Below are positions 1-4,702 of a stretch of 5,923 nt of DNA, piece after piece. A model generated the notes under the pieces. It worked only from the letters and a program-made list of their open reading frames with translations. It did not search any database and had not been told where the DNA came from. The DNA lies in NCBI GenBank assembly GCA_031271725.1, contig JAISVE010000116.1, positions 1 to 5,923 of the forward strand, in the 5' to 3' direction. The first letter of the stretch is position 1; every line of letters starts with the position of its first letter. Source of the DNA: Bacteroidales bacterium. Lineage in GTDB: Bacteria; Bacteroidota; Bacteroidia; Bacteroidales; P3. The translations under genes were made by a program, and so were the position numbers.

Positions 1-82
1 CTTTATCCCCGCAGGAAGCAAATCCCACCGCAACAATCAGCAGCAGCGGAATTATCATTAGTTTTAAGAATATCTTTTTCAT
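1..82 (-). CDS. Lipoprotein signal peptide, N-terminal fragment of a paralogous gene (cut by window edge)
   Basis: Reading the minus strand from the ATG at 82-80 gives 27 codons before the window ends: a Lys-Lys start, a Leu/Ile/Val core, and Phe-Ala-Ser-Cys-Gly-Asp-Lys. The Cys at residue 24 is the likely lipidated residue of a signal-peptidase-II signal. The visible part differs from the complete gene at 207-704 by one residue (Val instead of Met at position 17), so the two are tandem paralogues. Everything after residue 27 is outside the window, so it is unknown whether the mature domain is also conserved. The gene lies 124 bases downstream of its paralogue, in the same direction, and has its own copy of the upstream region. 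Low-complexity DNA is unlikely to produce such a match by chance. Confidence 0.85.
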   Translation of the reverse strand, partial: MKKIFLKLMIIPLLLIVAVGFASCGDK

Positions 83-111
83 AGTTTTATTGTTTTAAAT
101 TTTTATTAGTG

Positions 112-144
112 CAGAATAAACTTTATAAGGGTAATTCTGCAAAA
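112..144 (-). promoter_or_regulatory. Candidate Bacteroidota-type promoter for the left lipoprotein gene
   Basis: On the minus strand TTTTG (144-140) is followed after about 20 bases by TTATTCTG (119-112), which loosely resembles the Bacteroidota -33 TTTG / -7 TAnnTTTG arrangement with two mismatches in the -7 box. A start about 7 bases further would leave a 20-30 base AT-rich leader without a Shine-Dalgarno sequence. The same elements are conserved in copy B of the repeat. Weak on motif match, somewhat supported by conservation and position. Confidence 0.3.
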
Positions 145-206
145 CCCTTGTATTAAAAATTATTATAACAATACAAAAAAACTTTACAACTATTAACATC
201 GAATAA

Positions 207-704
207 TTAATTTTCCAAGTTGTCAATGATTGTTACGTTAAATTTTACTTCGCTATCTTTATTCAACTTTTTTGTAATAAACGTTAGATTCCATGACTCT
301 ATAACAGTTAGGAAGTTTAATTCTATTTCAACATTTAGTTGATACTTGTCAGTTGAAAGTTGTTCTAATTTTTTTTCTATCTTATAGATACCGCTACTTG
401 TAAGACCTCTTGCTAATAGTAATGTGTGTTTGGAAAAATCTATTTCGGGTAAACTTCCCTCTGTGCAAACAAAATAATTCTCCAATTCTTCATTACTGTT
501 AATTACCGCTATCTCGCTTGGATTAGGCTCGCTTCCGTATTCAAGAGTTTTCCATGCGCAAGAAGTGTCTTCTAAAGAATATTCGGTGAATGGGACTTCT
601 AAAGGATATTTTTCTTCCGGCTCTTTATCCCCGCAAGAAGCAAATCCCACCGCCATAATCAGCAACAACGGAATTATCATTAGTTTTAAGAATATTTTTT
701 TCAT
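207..704 (-). CDS. Small lipoprotein with acidic post-lipobox stretch, function unknown
   Basis: 165 residues, complete. Residues 1-24 form a lipoprotein signal: Lys-Lys, a hydrophobic core at 4-21, then Phe-Ala-Ser-Cys with Cys24 as the lipidation site. The residue at -3 is Phe, looser than the classical lipobox but tolerated in Bacteroidota. Residues 25-32 (Gly-Asp-Lys-Glu-Pro-Glu-Glu-Lys) are charged and acidic, resembling the lipoprotein export signal that sends Bacteroidota lipoproteins to the cell surface; this is inference. The mature part has Asn-Ser-Asn-Glu-Glu-Leu around 69-74, Ile-Asp-Phe-Ser-Lys-His-Thr-Leu-Leu-Leu near 88-97, and alternating beta strands to the end. That pattern loosely recalls PrcB-C-like domains (strand, 'VDFSK' turn, Gly-rich turn, strands), but I would not assign the family without a profile search. 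The ATG is chosen because the signal peptide starts there and the paralogue at 82 starts identically. The leader has no Shine-Dalgarno sequence. I see no clear terminator in 83-206. Confidence 0.9.
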   Translation of the reverse strand: MKKIFLKLMIIPLLLIMAVGFASCGDKEPEEKYPLEVPFTEYSLEDTSCAWKTLEYGSEPNPSEIAVINSNEELENYFVCTEGSLPEIDFSKHTLLLARGLTSSGIYKIEKKLEQLSTDKYQLNVEIELNFLTVIESWNLTFITKKLNKDSEVKFNVTIIDNLEN

Positions 705-774
705 AGTTTTATTGTTTTAATTTTTTATTAGTGCAGAATAAACTTTATAAGGGTAATTCTGCAAAACCCTTGTA
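623..774. repeat. Direct repeat, copy B (upstream region plus signal-peptide codons)
   Basis: Second copy of the repeat at 1-152. It ends at the same cccttgta (767-774) upstream, and downstream it begins within or before codon 28 of the 207-704 gene. The non-coding part upstream of the ATG has only one mismatch, while the 82 coding bases hold six, one of which changes an amino acid (Met/Val17). The upstream region is therefore at least as well kept as the coding part. Confidence 0.9.
734..766 (-). promoter_or_regulatory. Candidate promoter of the 207-704 lipoprotein gene
   Basis: Same elements as at 112-144: TTTTG at 766-762 and TTATTCTG at 741-734 on the minus strand, about 20 bases apart, 30 bases upstream of the ATG. 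The -7 match is imperfect. The perfect pair TGCAGAAT/ATTCTGCA (732-739 and 756-763) overlaps both elements, so the site could also be an operator. Confidence 0.3.
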
Positions 775-819
775 AATAATTTACCCTTGCGGAAGCATGA
801 AATATCCAACCTGCAAGGG
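749..819 (-). other. Two tandem hairpins built on the same AAGGGT/ACCCTT core
   Basis: Three minus-strand segments can compete for pairing. The plus strand shows AAGGGT at 749-754 with ACCCTT at 766-771 (11-base loop), then CCCTTGC at 784-790 with GCAAGGG at 813-819 (22-base loop, plus GG/CC inside across a one-base bulge). Because the arms share their sequence, the outer arm at 813-819 could pair with either CCCTTG copy. The first hairpin also exists in repeat copy A (127-149), but the second does not. It could be a protein-binding dyad or RNA switching between two folds; whether it is transcribed is unknown. Confidence 0.45.
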
Positions 820-864
820 CATCAACTGCCTAAATTATTTTTCCCCAAGAGCCAAATTTTTTCA

Positions 865-880
865 CTTGCATAAATGCAAG
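865..880. promoter_or_regulatory. CTTGCAT-AA-ATGCAAG dyad, candidate operator
   Basis: Seven perfectly complementary bases on each side of a two-base centre (865-871 and 874-880). It lies near the middle of a divergent intergenic region beside a LuxR-type regulator gene. No T-run follows on either strand, so a terminator is unlikely. Short dyads are common HTH-dimer targets, but which protein binds here is unknown. Confidence 0.4.
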
Positions 881-954
881 CAGTAAAGAAATATTTATTA
901 ACAATAATCAACATAAAATTATTTTAACTTTTCATAATTTTTGAGGAGTAGATT

Positions 955-1023
955 ATGCACAAATTTTTAATAAATATAAACAATTTTTTTGCTAAAAAAA
1001 GGCTGCGACCAAAAGTTTTTTGA
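955..1023 (+). CDS. Possible 22-codon leader peptide ORF
   Basis: ATG at 955 opens a 22-codon frame ending at TGA 1021-1023. The predicted peptide starts Met-His-Lys-Phe-Leu, has a hydrophobic/Asn middle, and ends with a basic stretch, Ala-Lys-Lys-Arg-Leu-Arg-Pro-Lys-Val-Phe. GAGGAG at 943-948 sits six bases before the ATG, a good Shine-Dalgarno match and spacing, which is unusual for this phylum where most genes lack one. Its last codons and stop lie inside the left arm of the inverted repeat at 1005-1094, whose right arm covers the TTG start of the next gene. It is in the same frame as the regulator, but stops at 1021, 1036 and 1081 separate them, so it is not an N-terminal extension. In AT-rich DNA such a frame can occur by chance. 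Confidence 0.3.
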   Translation: MHKFLININNFFAKKRLRPKVF

Positions 1024-1094
1024 AGTGTCATTTTTTAATTTTGCTGTATTTGAAAATGTGAGAATTACACACTTGAAAAATAACTTTTGGTTGC
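1005..1094. repeat. Long imperfect inverted repeat over the start of the LuxR-type gene
   Basis: GCGACCAAAAGTT (1005-1017) faces AACTTTTGGTTGC (1082-1094): 12 Watson-Crick pairs and one G-U in RNA. Pairing continues with T1018-1021 against A1077-1080 across a one-base bulge, then AAGTGT (1023-1028) against ACACTT (1069-1074), and possibly ATTTT (1030-1034) against AAAAT (1053-1057). The whole makes roughly 23 pairs around a 40-base loop. The TTG start at 1087-1089 lies in the right arm. No T-run follows, so it is not an ordinary terminator. It could be a regulatory hairpin or a remnant of a small mobile element; I see no flanking target duplication. Confidence 0.7.
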
Positions 1095-1920
1095 TCGAGT
1101 GTCATTATATTATATCGTTCTTATATTTATCGGCGTAATTTTAATTTTATCTGTAAATTTGTATTTTATAAAAAACATTAAAATATTTATGGAAGAGCAA
1201 TGGAATATTTCTAAAAGAAATTTACAAGCATTAAACGAAAAAAACATAAAGAAAATGCTCAATTCATTTAATCTAACATGTAGTGGGCAATATTACATGA
1301 TAGATTGTTCTTCAAAAAAAATTATTGTCGATTCTCCTTATTCCGTTATTCTCTGCGGACATTCTCAAAAATTATTACAACAAAAAGATTTAGATTTTTA
1401 CGGCTTAATTCTTAAAAAAAAGGAATTGGCTTGGGCTGAACAAGTGGGTGTTGCCGCTAACAAAATTTTTGAACGCTATCCTGTAAAGCAACGTGCAAAG
1501 TTTGTATATTCCCACGATTTACCGGTAAGAATGATCAATGGCGAAGACATTATTTTGCATCACAAAATTACTCCTTTTGCGTTTTGTAAAAATGGAAATG
1601 TGTGGTTAAAATTATGCCATGTTTCAATATCCGATTCCAAAGAAATGATATGCAAAGCCTTTCTCACCAATGTTGAAACAAACGAAAGATTTGTTTTTAC
1701 TAATGACGAATTTGTTTTGTACAACGGTGCAAATATAAATCAGGAGGAAATATTGATTCTGAAATTGCTTATCAAAAGCATGCCTGACAAGGATATACAC
1801 GGGCTTTTAAAGATTTCTCTTTTTGCGTTTAAGCAGAAAAAACATTGTCTGTTCAAGAAACTTGAAGTGAAAACTTCTGCAGCAGCTATTCACAAAGCGC
1901 ATTTGCTGGGAATTATTTAA
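1087..1920 (+). CDS. Membrane-anchored LuxR-type transcriptional regulator with PAS-like sensor region
   Basis: 277 residues if started at TTG 1087. Residues 7-29 are a single hydrophobic helix followed by Lys-Asn-Ile-Lys, so by the positive-inside rule the bulk is cytoplasmic. Residues 55-210, with Tyr-Tyr-Met-Ile-Asp and later His-His-Lys-Ile-Thr-Pro-Phe-Ala-Phe and Asn-Gly-Asn-Val-Trp-Leu, resemble the PAS-like N-terminal part of Bacteroidota LuxR-family regulators. Residues 216-277 fit a GerE/LuxR helix-turn-helix: Glu-Glu-Ile-Leu-Ile-Leu-Lys-Leu-Leu, Asp-Lys-Asp-Ile, Lys-Lys-Leu-Glu-Val and a final Leu-Leu-Gly-Ile-Ile. The usual Thr-Val-Lys of the recognition helix is replaced (Ala-Phe-Lys). 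The start is uncertain: no ATG lies upstream of the helix, a TAA at 1081-1083 closes the frame, GTG at 1099 is an alternative, and the first ATG (1189) would lose the membrane segment. The start lies in an inverted-repeat arm. The signal sensed is unknown. The barrel gene follows after 164 bases in the same direction and is a possible target. Confidence 0.8.
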   Translation: MVARVSLYYIVLIFIGVILILSVNLYFIKNIKIFMEEQWNISKRNLQALNEKNIKKMLNSFNLTCSGQYYMIDCSSKKIIVDSPYSVILCGHSQKLLQQKDLDFYGLILKKKELAWAEQVGVAANKIFERYPVKQRAKFVYSHDLPVRMINGEDIILHHKITPFAFCKNGNVWLKLCHVSISDSKEMICKAFLTNVETNERFVFTNDEFVLYNGANINQEEILILKLLIKSMPDKDIHGLLKISLFAFKQKKHCLFKKLEVKTSAAAIHKAHLLGII

Positions 1921-1948
1921 TCTGCAAATTGCCTCACGTTCAAATCAT

Positions 1949-2015
1949 GCTTACACCACGCTTAACATTACAGAACGCTTGCGTTACACCTGCGTTGCAA
2001 GTTTATGTTGCGAGC
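1949..2015. repeat. GC-richer block of short repeated motifs
   Basis: TTACACC occurs at 1951-1957 and 1984-1990. AACGC-TT-GCGTT forms a dyad at 1974-1985. GCGTT recurs at 1981-1985 and 1992-1996. GTTGCAAG (1994-2001) is echoed by GTTGCGAG (2007-2014). The block is visibly richer in GC than the AT-rich DNA around it and has no T-run, so it is not a clear terminator for the regulator gene. It may be a copy or remnant of a dispersed intergenic repeat, which cannot be judged from one copy. Confidence 0.35.
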
Positions 2016-2072
2016 TTAATTATATCACACATTTTTATAAATATAAAATACAAAAAAAGACACGAGAAATTG

Positions 2073-2080
2073 TAACTTCG
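2073..2080 (+). promoter_or_regulatory. Candidate -7 element of the barrel gene, almost at the ATG
   Basis: TAACTTCG matches the Bacteroidota -7 consensus TAnnTTTG except for one base and ends four bases before the ATG at 2085. With the usual distance of several bases to the start point, the transcript would be leaderless or nearly so. No convincing -33 TTTG is seen at the expected distance, where the sequence is A-rich. No Shine-Dalgarno sequence precedes the ATG. Confidence 0.35.
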
Positions 2081-2084
2081 CACA

Positions 2085-4565
2085 ATGAAAAAATTTTATA
2101 TTGTAGTATCTTTCCTAATCATTGCGTCTAATATTAATGCTCAAAACAAAATATCAGGCACAGTAAAAAACTCACCATTTGCAAGTATTAAACTTGTAGA
2201 TGCAAGAGATACTGTAGAAATCTCAAATACTTTTGCCAATGATAGCGGGCAGTATGAGTTTAAGAGAATCAGCAAGGGCAGTTATTTTATACAGGCTTCA
2301 GCTATGGGCTTTCACCGCAAAAACAGTGAAGTGTTTAATATTGTTTCTGCAAGCGACAAAATAAATGTAGAAGACATCGAACTCACACCATCATCGGAAT
2401 TTCTGGATGTTGTTACGGTAGAGGCAAAACGCCCGCTGATAGAGCTTGAAGCAGGCAAAATGACAATGAACATCAGCGAAAGTATTATCGCAAAAAACGA
2501 TAATGTTTTTGAGATGTTGCGCAAGTTTCCCGGCGTTTCAATTGACTTTAACGATAACATTTCCCTCAACGGAAAAAGTGGCGTTTTGCTTACCATTGAT
2601 GACCGCGACCCTCATCTTTCGGGAAAGGATTTGGCGCAATATTTACGCAGTATGCCCGGAAATACTGTGCAAAAAATTGAAGCGATAGATCAGCCTTCTG
2701 CAAAATATGATGCGCAGGGAGTGAGCGGAATTATCAATATTGTAACTTCAAAAGATAACCGCAACCTGGGATTTAGCGGCTCTGTCAACGCTTCGCTGCG
2801 AGTTAGCGAACGTGGAAAATTTTCTCCTAATGGTGGGGCATCCATAAACTTTCAAACAAAAAAAGCAGTGTATTACGGAACGTTTAATTATTATCACGGC
2901 AATCAACTAAATTCCATAGAAGGTATGTCCATCTATCCCGATAAAACACGTTATCTTTTCAATAAAAACGAGAGTGAAAAATGGGGACAGAAAGTCATGC
3001 ATAATTATTTTTTCGGCAAGGCGGGAATTGATGTGTATTTGACAGATAAAGATGTGTTAAGTTTTAGTTTCAACGGCTCCGGCGGCAGTGGCAGCGGAAG
3101 TGGAAATCTTTTTACCTATATTGATGACAGCAGTTCTTTATCTATCGGCAAAAATATTCAAAAGGAAATGCAGACATACGGACGTTATAACTACAGTGCG
3201 AACATCAACTATGAACATAAATTCGATACTGCAACCAACAGTAAAATTATTTTTGATTTAAGTTGGACAGGCGGACGGCAAAACAACAATATAAACAACG
3301 CTGTTTCGTATTTTGCTTTTGATACGTCAAACATTGCTTTCAACGATATTTTTTACAAAACAATACAGCCTATAAAATCTGATATTTTTGGTGCAAAAAT
3401 AGATTTTGAATATCCTTTCAAAAATAAAAAATCAACACTTGAAGCGGGCATTAAAGGCAACTTCGTAACAAATAATAACTATCAGGAATATATTTTGGAT
3501 AATGTGAGGCAGGATGACAACAGTTACCGTTATATCTATAATGAGTTGATTGCAGCAGCCTATATTCAGTTCAAACATACCTTTGCAACAAAGACTTCTA
3601 TTGAAGCGGGCTTGCGTGGAGAAATAACATATTGCAAGGGCAGTACTGTTGCTTCAAATTCTAATGATACTGCGTTCAAAAAATTTTATGGTGCACCGTT
3701 TCCGAGTTTAACGGTTTCGCAAGAAATAGACAGCAAAAATAAAATGTCGCTTTCGTATCGCTATCGCTTGACACGTCCATATTTTACACAGTTAAATCCT
3801 TTTCTTTTCAGAGATAAAGAAAATGTTTATTCGCAGGGAAACCCGCTGCTGCTGCCGGAGTACGCACATTCTGTCAAACTTGAATATTCTTACGGATATT
3901 TCCTGAATTTTTCTGTTTCTTATTCGCGCACTGACGGTACTCCAAGTGAGTTTGTTTATTACATGCCGGAACATTACGCTGTTTCAAAGCCTGAAAATGC
4001 AGGCACAGGCGATTTTATACATCTGTCTTTTTACACAAGGCAAAGTTTCTTTAAGGAAAAATTTACATGGAGTATTTATGCCAATGGAAGTTATGGTGTC
4101 CGTAGGGTTAATTATCTTAAAGAAGCGTATAGAACTGAGGGATTTTCGGGCTTTATGTGGTCGCAGCTGGAAATGGATTTCGGTAAAGATTGGAGTGGAG
4201 AAATTTCCTATTGGGGAATGTTTCCTGAAAAAAATATTTTTAACAGCACCCGCTATATGGGCTCATTTGATGTGGGCGTAAAGAAAATGTTTTTGAAAAA
4301 AACGCTTACTGTTACGCTTTCTGCCAATAATATTATTCCAATGAATTACAAAAACTCCAACACATATCCTGACGGCTCTTACTCTTCTATGACATACCGT
4401 TGGGATACCTTCACGGTTTCTTTGTCTGTATCTTATCGTTTCGGCAACAACAAGATGACCAAGGGGCAACGACAGGTTGGGGGCAATGATGAGAGTTCAA
4501 GAATGGGCGGCGGCGCGGGCAGCGGTGGTGGTGGTGCTGGCAGTGGTGCGGGCGGCGGGCGTTAA
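2085..4565 (+). CDS. Outer membrane beta-barrel protein, TonB-dependent-receptor-like (OMP_b-brl_3 type)
   Basis: 826 residues. Residues 1-19 are a signal peptide with likely cleavage at Asn-Ala|Gln. Residues 21-100 form a carboxypeptidase-regulatory-like beta domain (Ile-Ser-Gly-Thr-Val start, Asp-Ser-Gly-Gln-Tyr-Glu-Phe, Gly-Ser-Tyr). About 105-222 is plug-like, with Val-Val-Thr-Val-Glu-Ala-Lys-Arg-Pro, Met-Leu-Arg-Lys-Phe-Pro-Gly-Val, Ile-Ser-Leu-Asn-Gly-Lys-Ser-Gly, Leu-Arg-Ser-Met-Pro, Pro-Ser-Ala-Lys-Tyr-Asp-Ala and Gly-Ile-Ile-Asn-Ile-Val. This chain of motifs is characteristic of the Bacteroidota 'outer membrane beta-barrel family' (PF14905). About 228-797 is the barrel, rich in alternating aromatic strands, with a Gly/Ser loop at 331-341 and a last strand ending Tyr-Arg-Phe-Gly. 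The Gly-rich tail follows (799-826). No SusD-like partner is next to it, arguing against a standard SusC/SusD glycan importer. The substrate is unknown, and TonB dependence is inferred; I cannot point to a TonB box. The ATG is chosen because the signal peptide begins there. Confidence 0.9.
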   Translation: MKKFYIVVSFLIIASNINAQNKISGTVKNSPFASIKLVDARDTVEISNTFANDSGQYEFKRISKGSYFIQASAMGFHRKNSEVFNIVSASDKINVEDIELTPSSEFLDVVTVEAKRPLIELEAGKMTMNISESIIAKNDNVFEMLRKFPGVSIDFNDNISLNGKSGVLLTIDDRDPHLSGKDLAQYLRSMPGNTVQKIEAIDQPSAKYDAQGVSGIINIVTSKDNRNLGFSGSVNASLRVSERGKFSPNGGASINFQTKKAVYYGTFNYYHGNQLNSIEGMSIYPDKTRYLFNKNESEKWGQKVMHNYFFGKAGIDVYLTDKDVLSFSFNGSGGSGSGSGNLFTYIDDSSSLSIGKNIQKEMQTYGRYNYSANINYEHKFDTATNSKIIFDLSWTGGRQNNNINNAVSYFAFDTSNIAFNDIFYKTIQPIKSDIFGAKIDFEYPFKNKKSTLEAGIKGNFVTNNNYQEYILDNVRQDDNSYRYIYNELIAAAYIQFKHTFATKTSIEAGLRGEITYCKGSTVASNSNDTAFKKFYGAPFPSLTVSQEIDSKNKMSLSYRYRLTRPYFTQLNPFLFRDKENVYSQGNPLLLPEYAHSVKLEYSYGYFLNFSVSYSRTDGTPSEFVYYMPEHYAVSKPENAGTGDFIHLSFYTRQSFFKEKFTWSIYANGSYGVRRVNYLKEAYRTEGFSGFMWSQLEMDFGKDWSGEISYWGMFPEKNIFNSTRYMGSFDVGVKKMFLKKTLTVTLSANNIIPMNYKNSNTYPDGSYSSMTYRWDTFTVSLSVSYRFGNNKMTKGQRQVGGNDESSRMGGGAGSGGGGAGSGAGGGR
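4505..4561 (+). repeat. GC-rich low-complexity tract encoding the Gly-rich tail
   Basis: 48 of these 57 bases are G or C (about 84 percent) in a window that is otherwise AT-rich. The tract is made of GGY/GGN triplets encoding Gly with interspersed Ala and Ser, at the extreme C-terminus of the barrel protein. The predicted tail lies after the closing strand and should be flexible and unstructured. The triplet composition makes length change by slippage likely. Confidence 0.75.
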
Positions 4566-4648
4566 TACTTCATGATTTTGTCATTGCGCCATTAGGATAA
4601 TCTTTCCTTTTTTGTTGACAATTTTTATTCGTCTGTGTGGAATAAAGC

Positions 4649-4685
4649 AAAAAAAGGCGGCTTTAATAACAAAAAAGTCGCCTTT
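4649..4685 (-). terminator. Rho-independent terminator between convergent genes
   Basis: AAAGGCGGCTTT (4653-4664) pairs with AAAGTCGCCTTT (4674-4685): 11 Watson-Crick pairs and one G-U or A-C mismatch depending on strand, around a nine-base loop. On the minus strand the stem is followed by seven T (4655-4649), a good terminator for the protease gene ending at 4703. On the plus strand only a short TTT follows, so it may serve the barrel gene more weakly. Confidence 0.8.
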
Positions 4686-4702
4686 CTAGAAATACATTAA
4701 AT

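Larger units (their letters stand above)
1..152. repeat. Direct repeat, copy A (upstream region plus signal-peptide codons of the lipoprotein genes)
   Basis: Matches 623-774 without gaps at a constant offset of 622, with 7 mismatches that I counted in 152 positions. It covers the first 27 codons of the lipoprotein gene, the AT-rich leader and about 70 bases upstream of the ATG. Similarity stops abruptly after the shared cccttgta at 145-152. The left limit is unknown because the window begins inside the repeat. Confidence 0.9.
705..1086. other. Divergent intergenic region (382 bases)
   Basis: Separates the minus-strand lipoprotein gene from the plus-strand regulator gene. It contains repeat copy B with a promoter candidate, two tandem hairpins, a TTGCAT/ATGCAA dyad, an A/T-only hairpin (T7 at 984-990 against A7 at 994-1000), a short SD-led ORF (955-1023) and a long inverted repeat (1005-1094). 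No tRNA, rRNA or known riboswitch was recognised. The 881-940 stretch is very AT-rich and shows nothing else. Confidence 0.6.

Noticed and set aside
149..175. TGTATT/AATACA hairpin as terminator of the 207-704 gene
   Set aside because: Only six A/T-rich pairs, and the T-run lies before rather than after the stem on the minus strand.
955..1920. Regulator gene starting at the ATG at 955
   Set aside because: The frame is the same, but stops at 1021, 1036 and 1081 interrupt it.
1949..2015. CRISPR array or integron attC site
   Set aside because: The motifs are short and irregularly spaced with no constant repeat-spacer unit, and no integrase or cas gene is present.
2312..2596. Antisense ORF of 94 codons inside the barrel gene
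   Set aside because: Lies wholly in the well-supported plug-coding region on the other strand and shows no recognisable domain.
3946..4281. 111-codon plus-strand ORF in another frame of the barrel gene
   Set aside because: Overlaps continuous barrel coding sequence, has no domain pattern, and looks like a frame shadow.
2085..4565. SusC-type glycan importer
   Set aside because: No SusD partner follows, and the motifs fit the PF14905 barrel family better than SusC/RagA.
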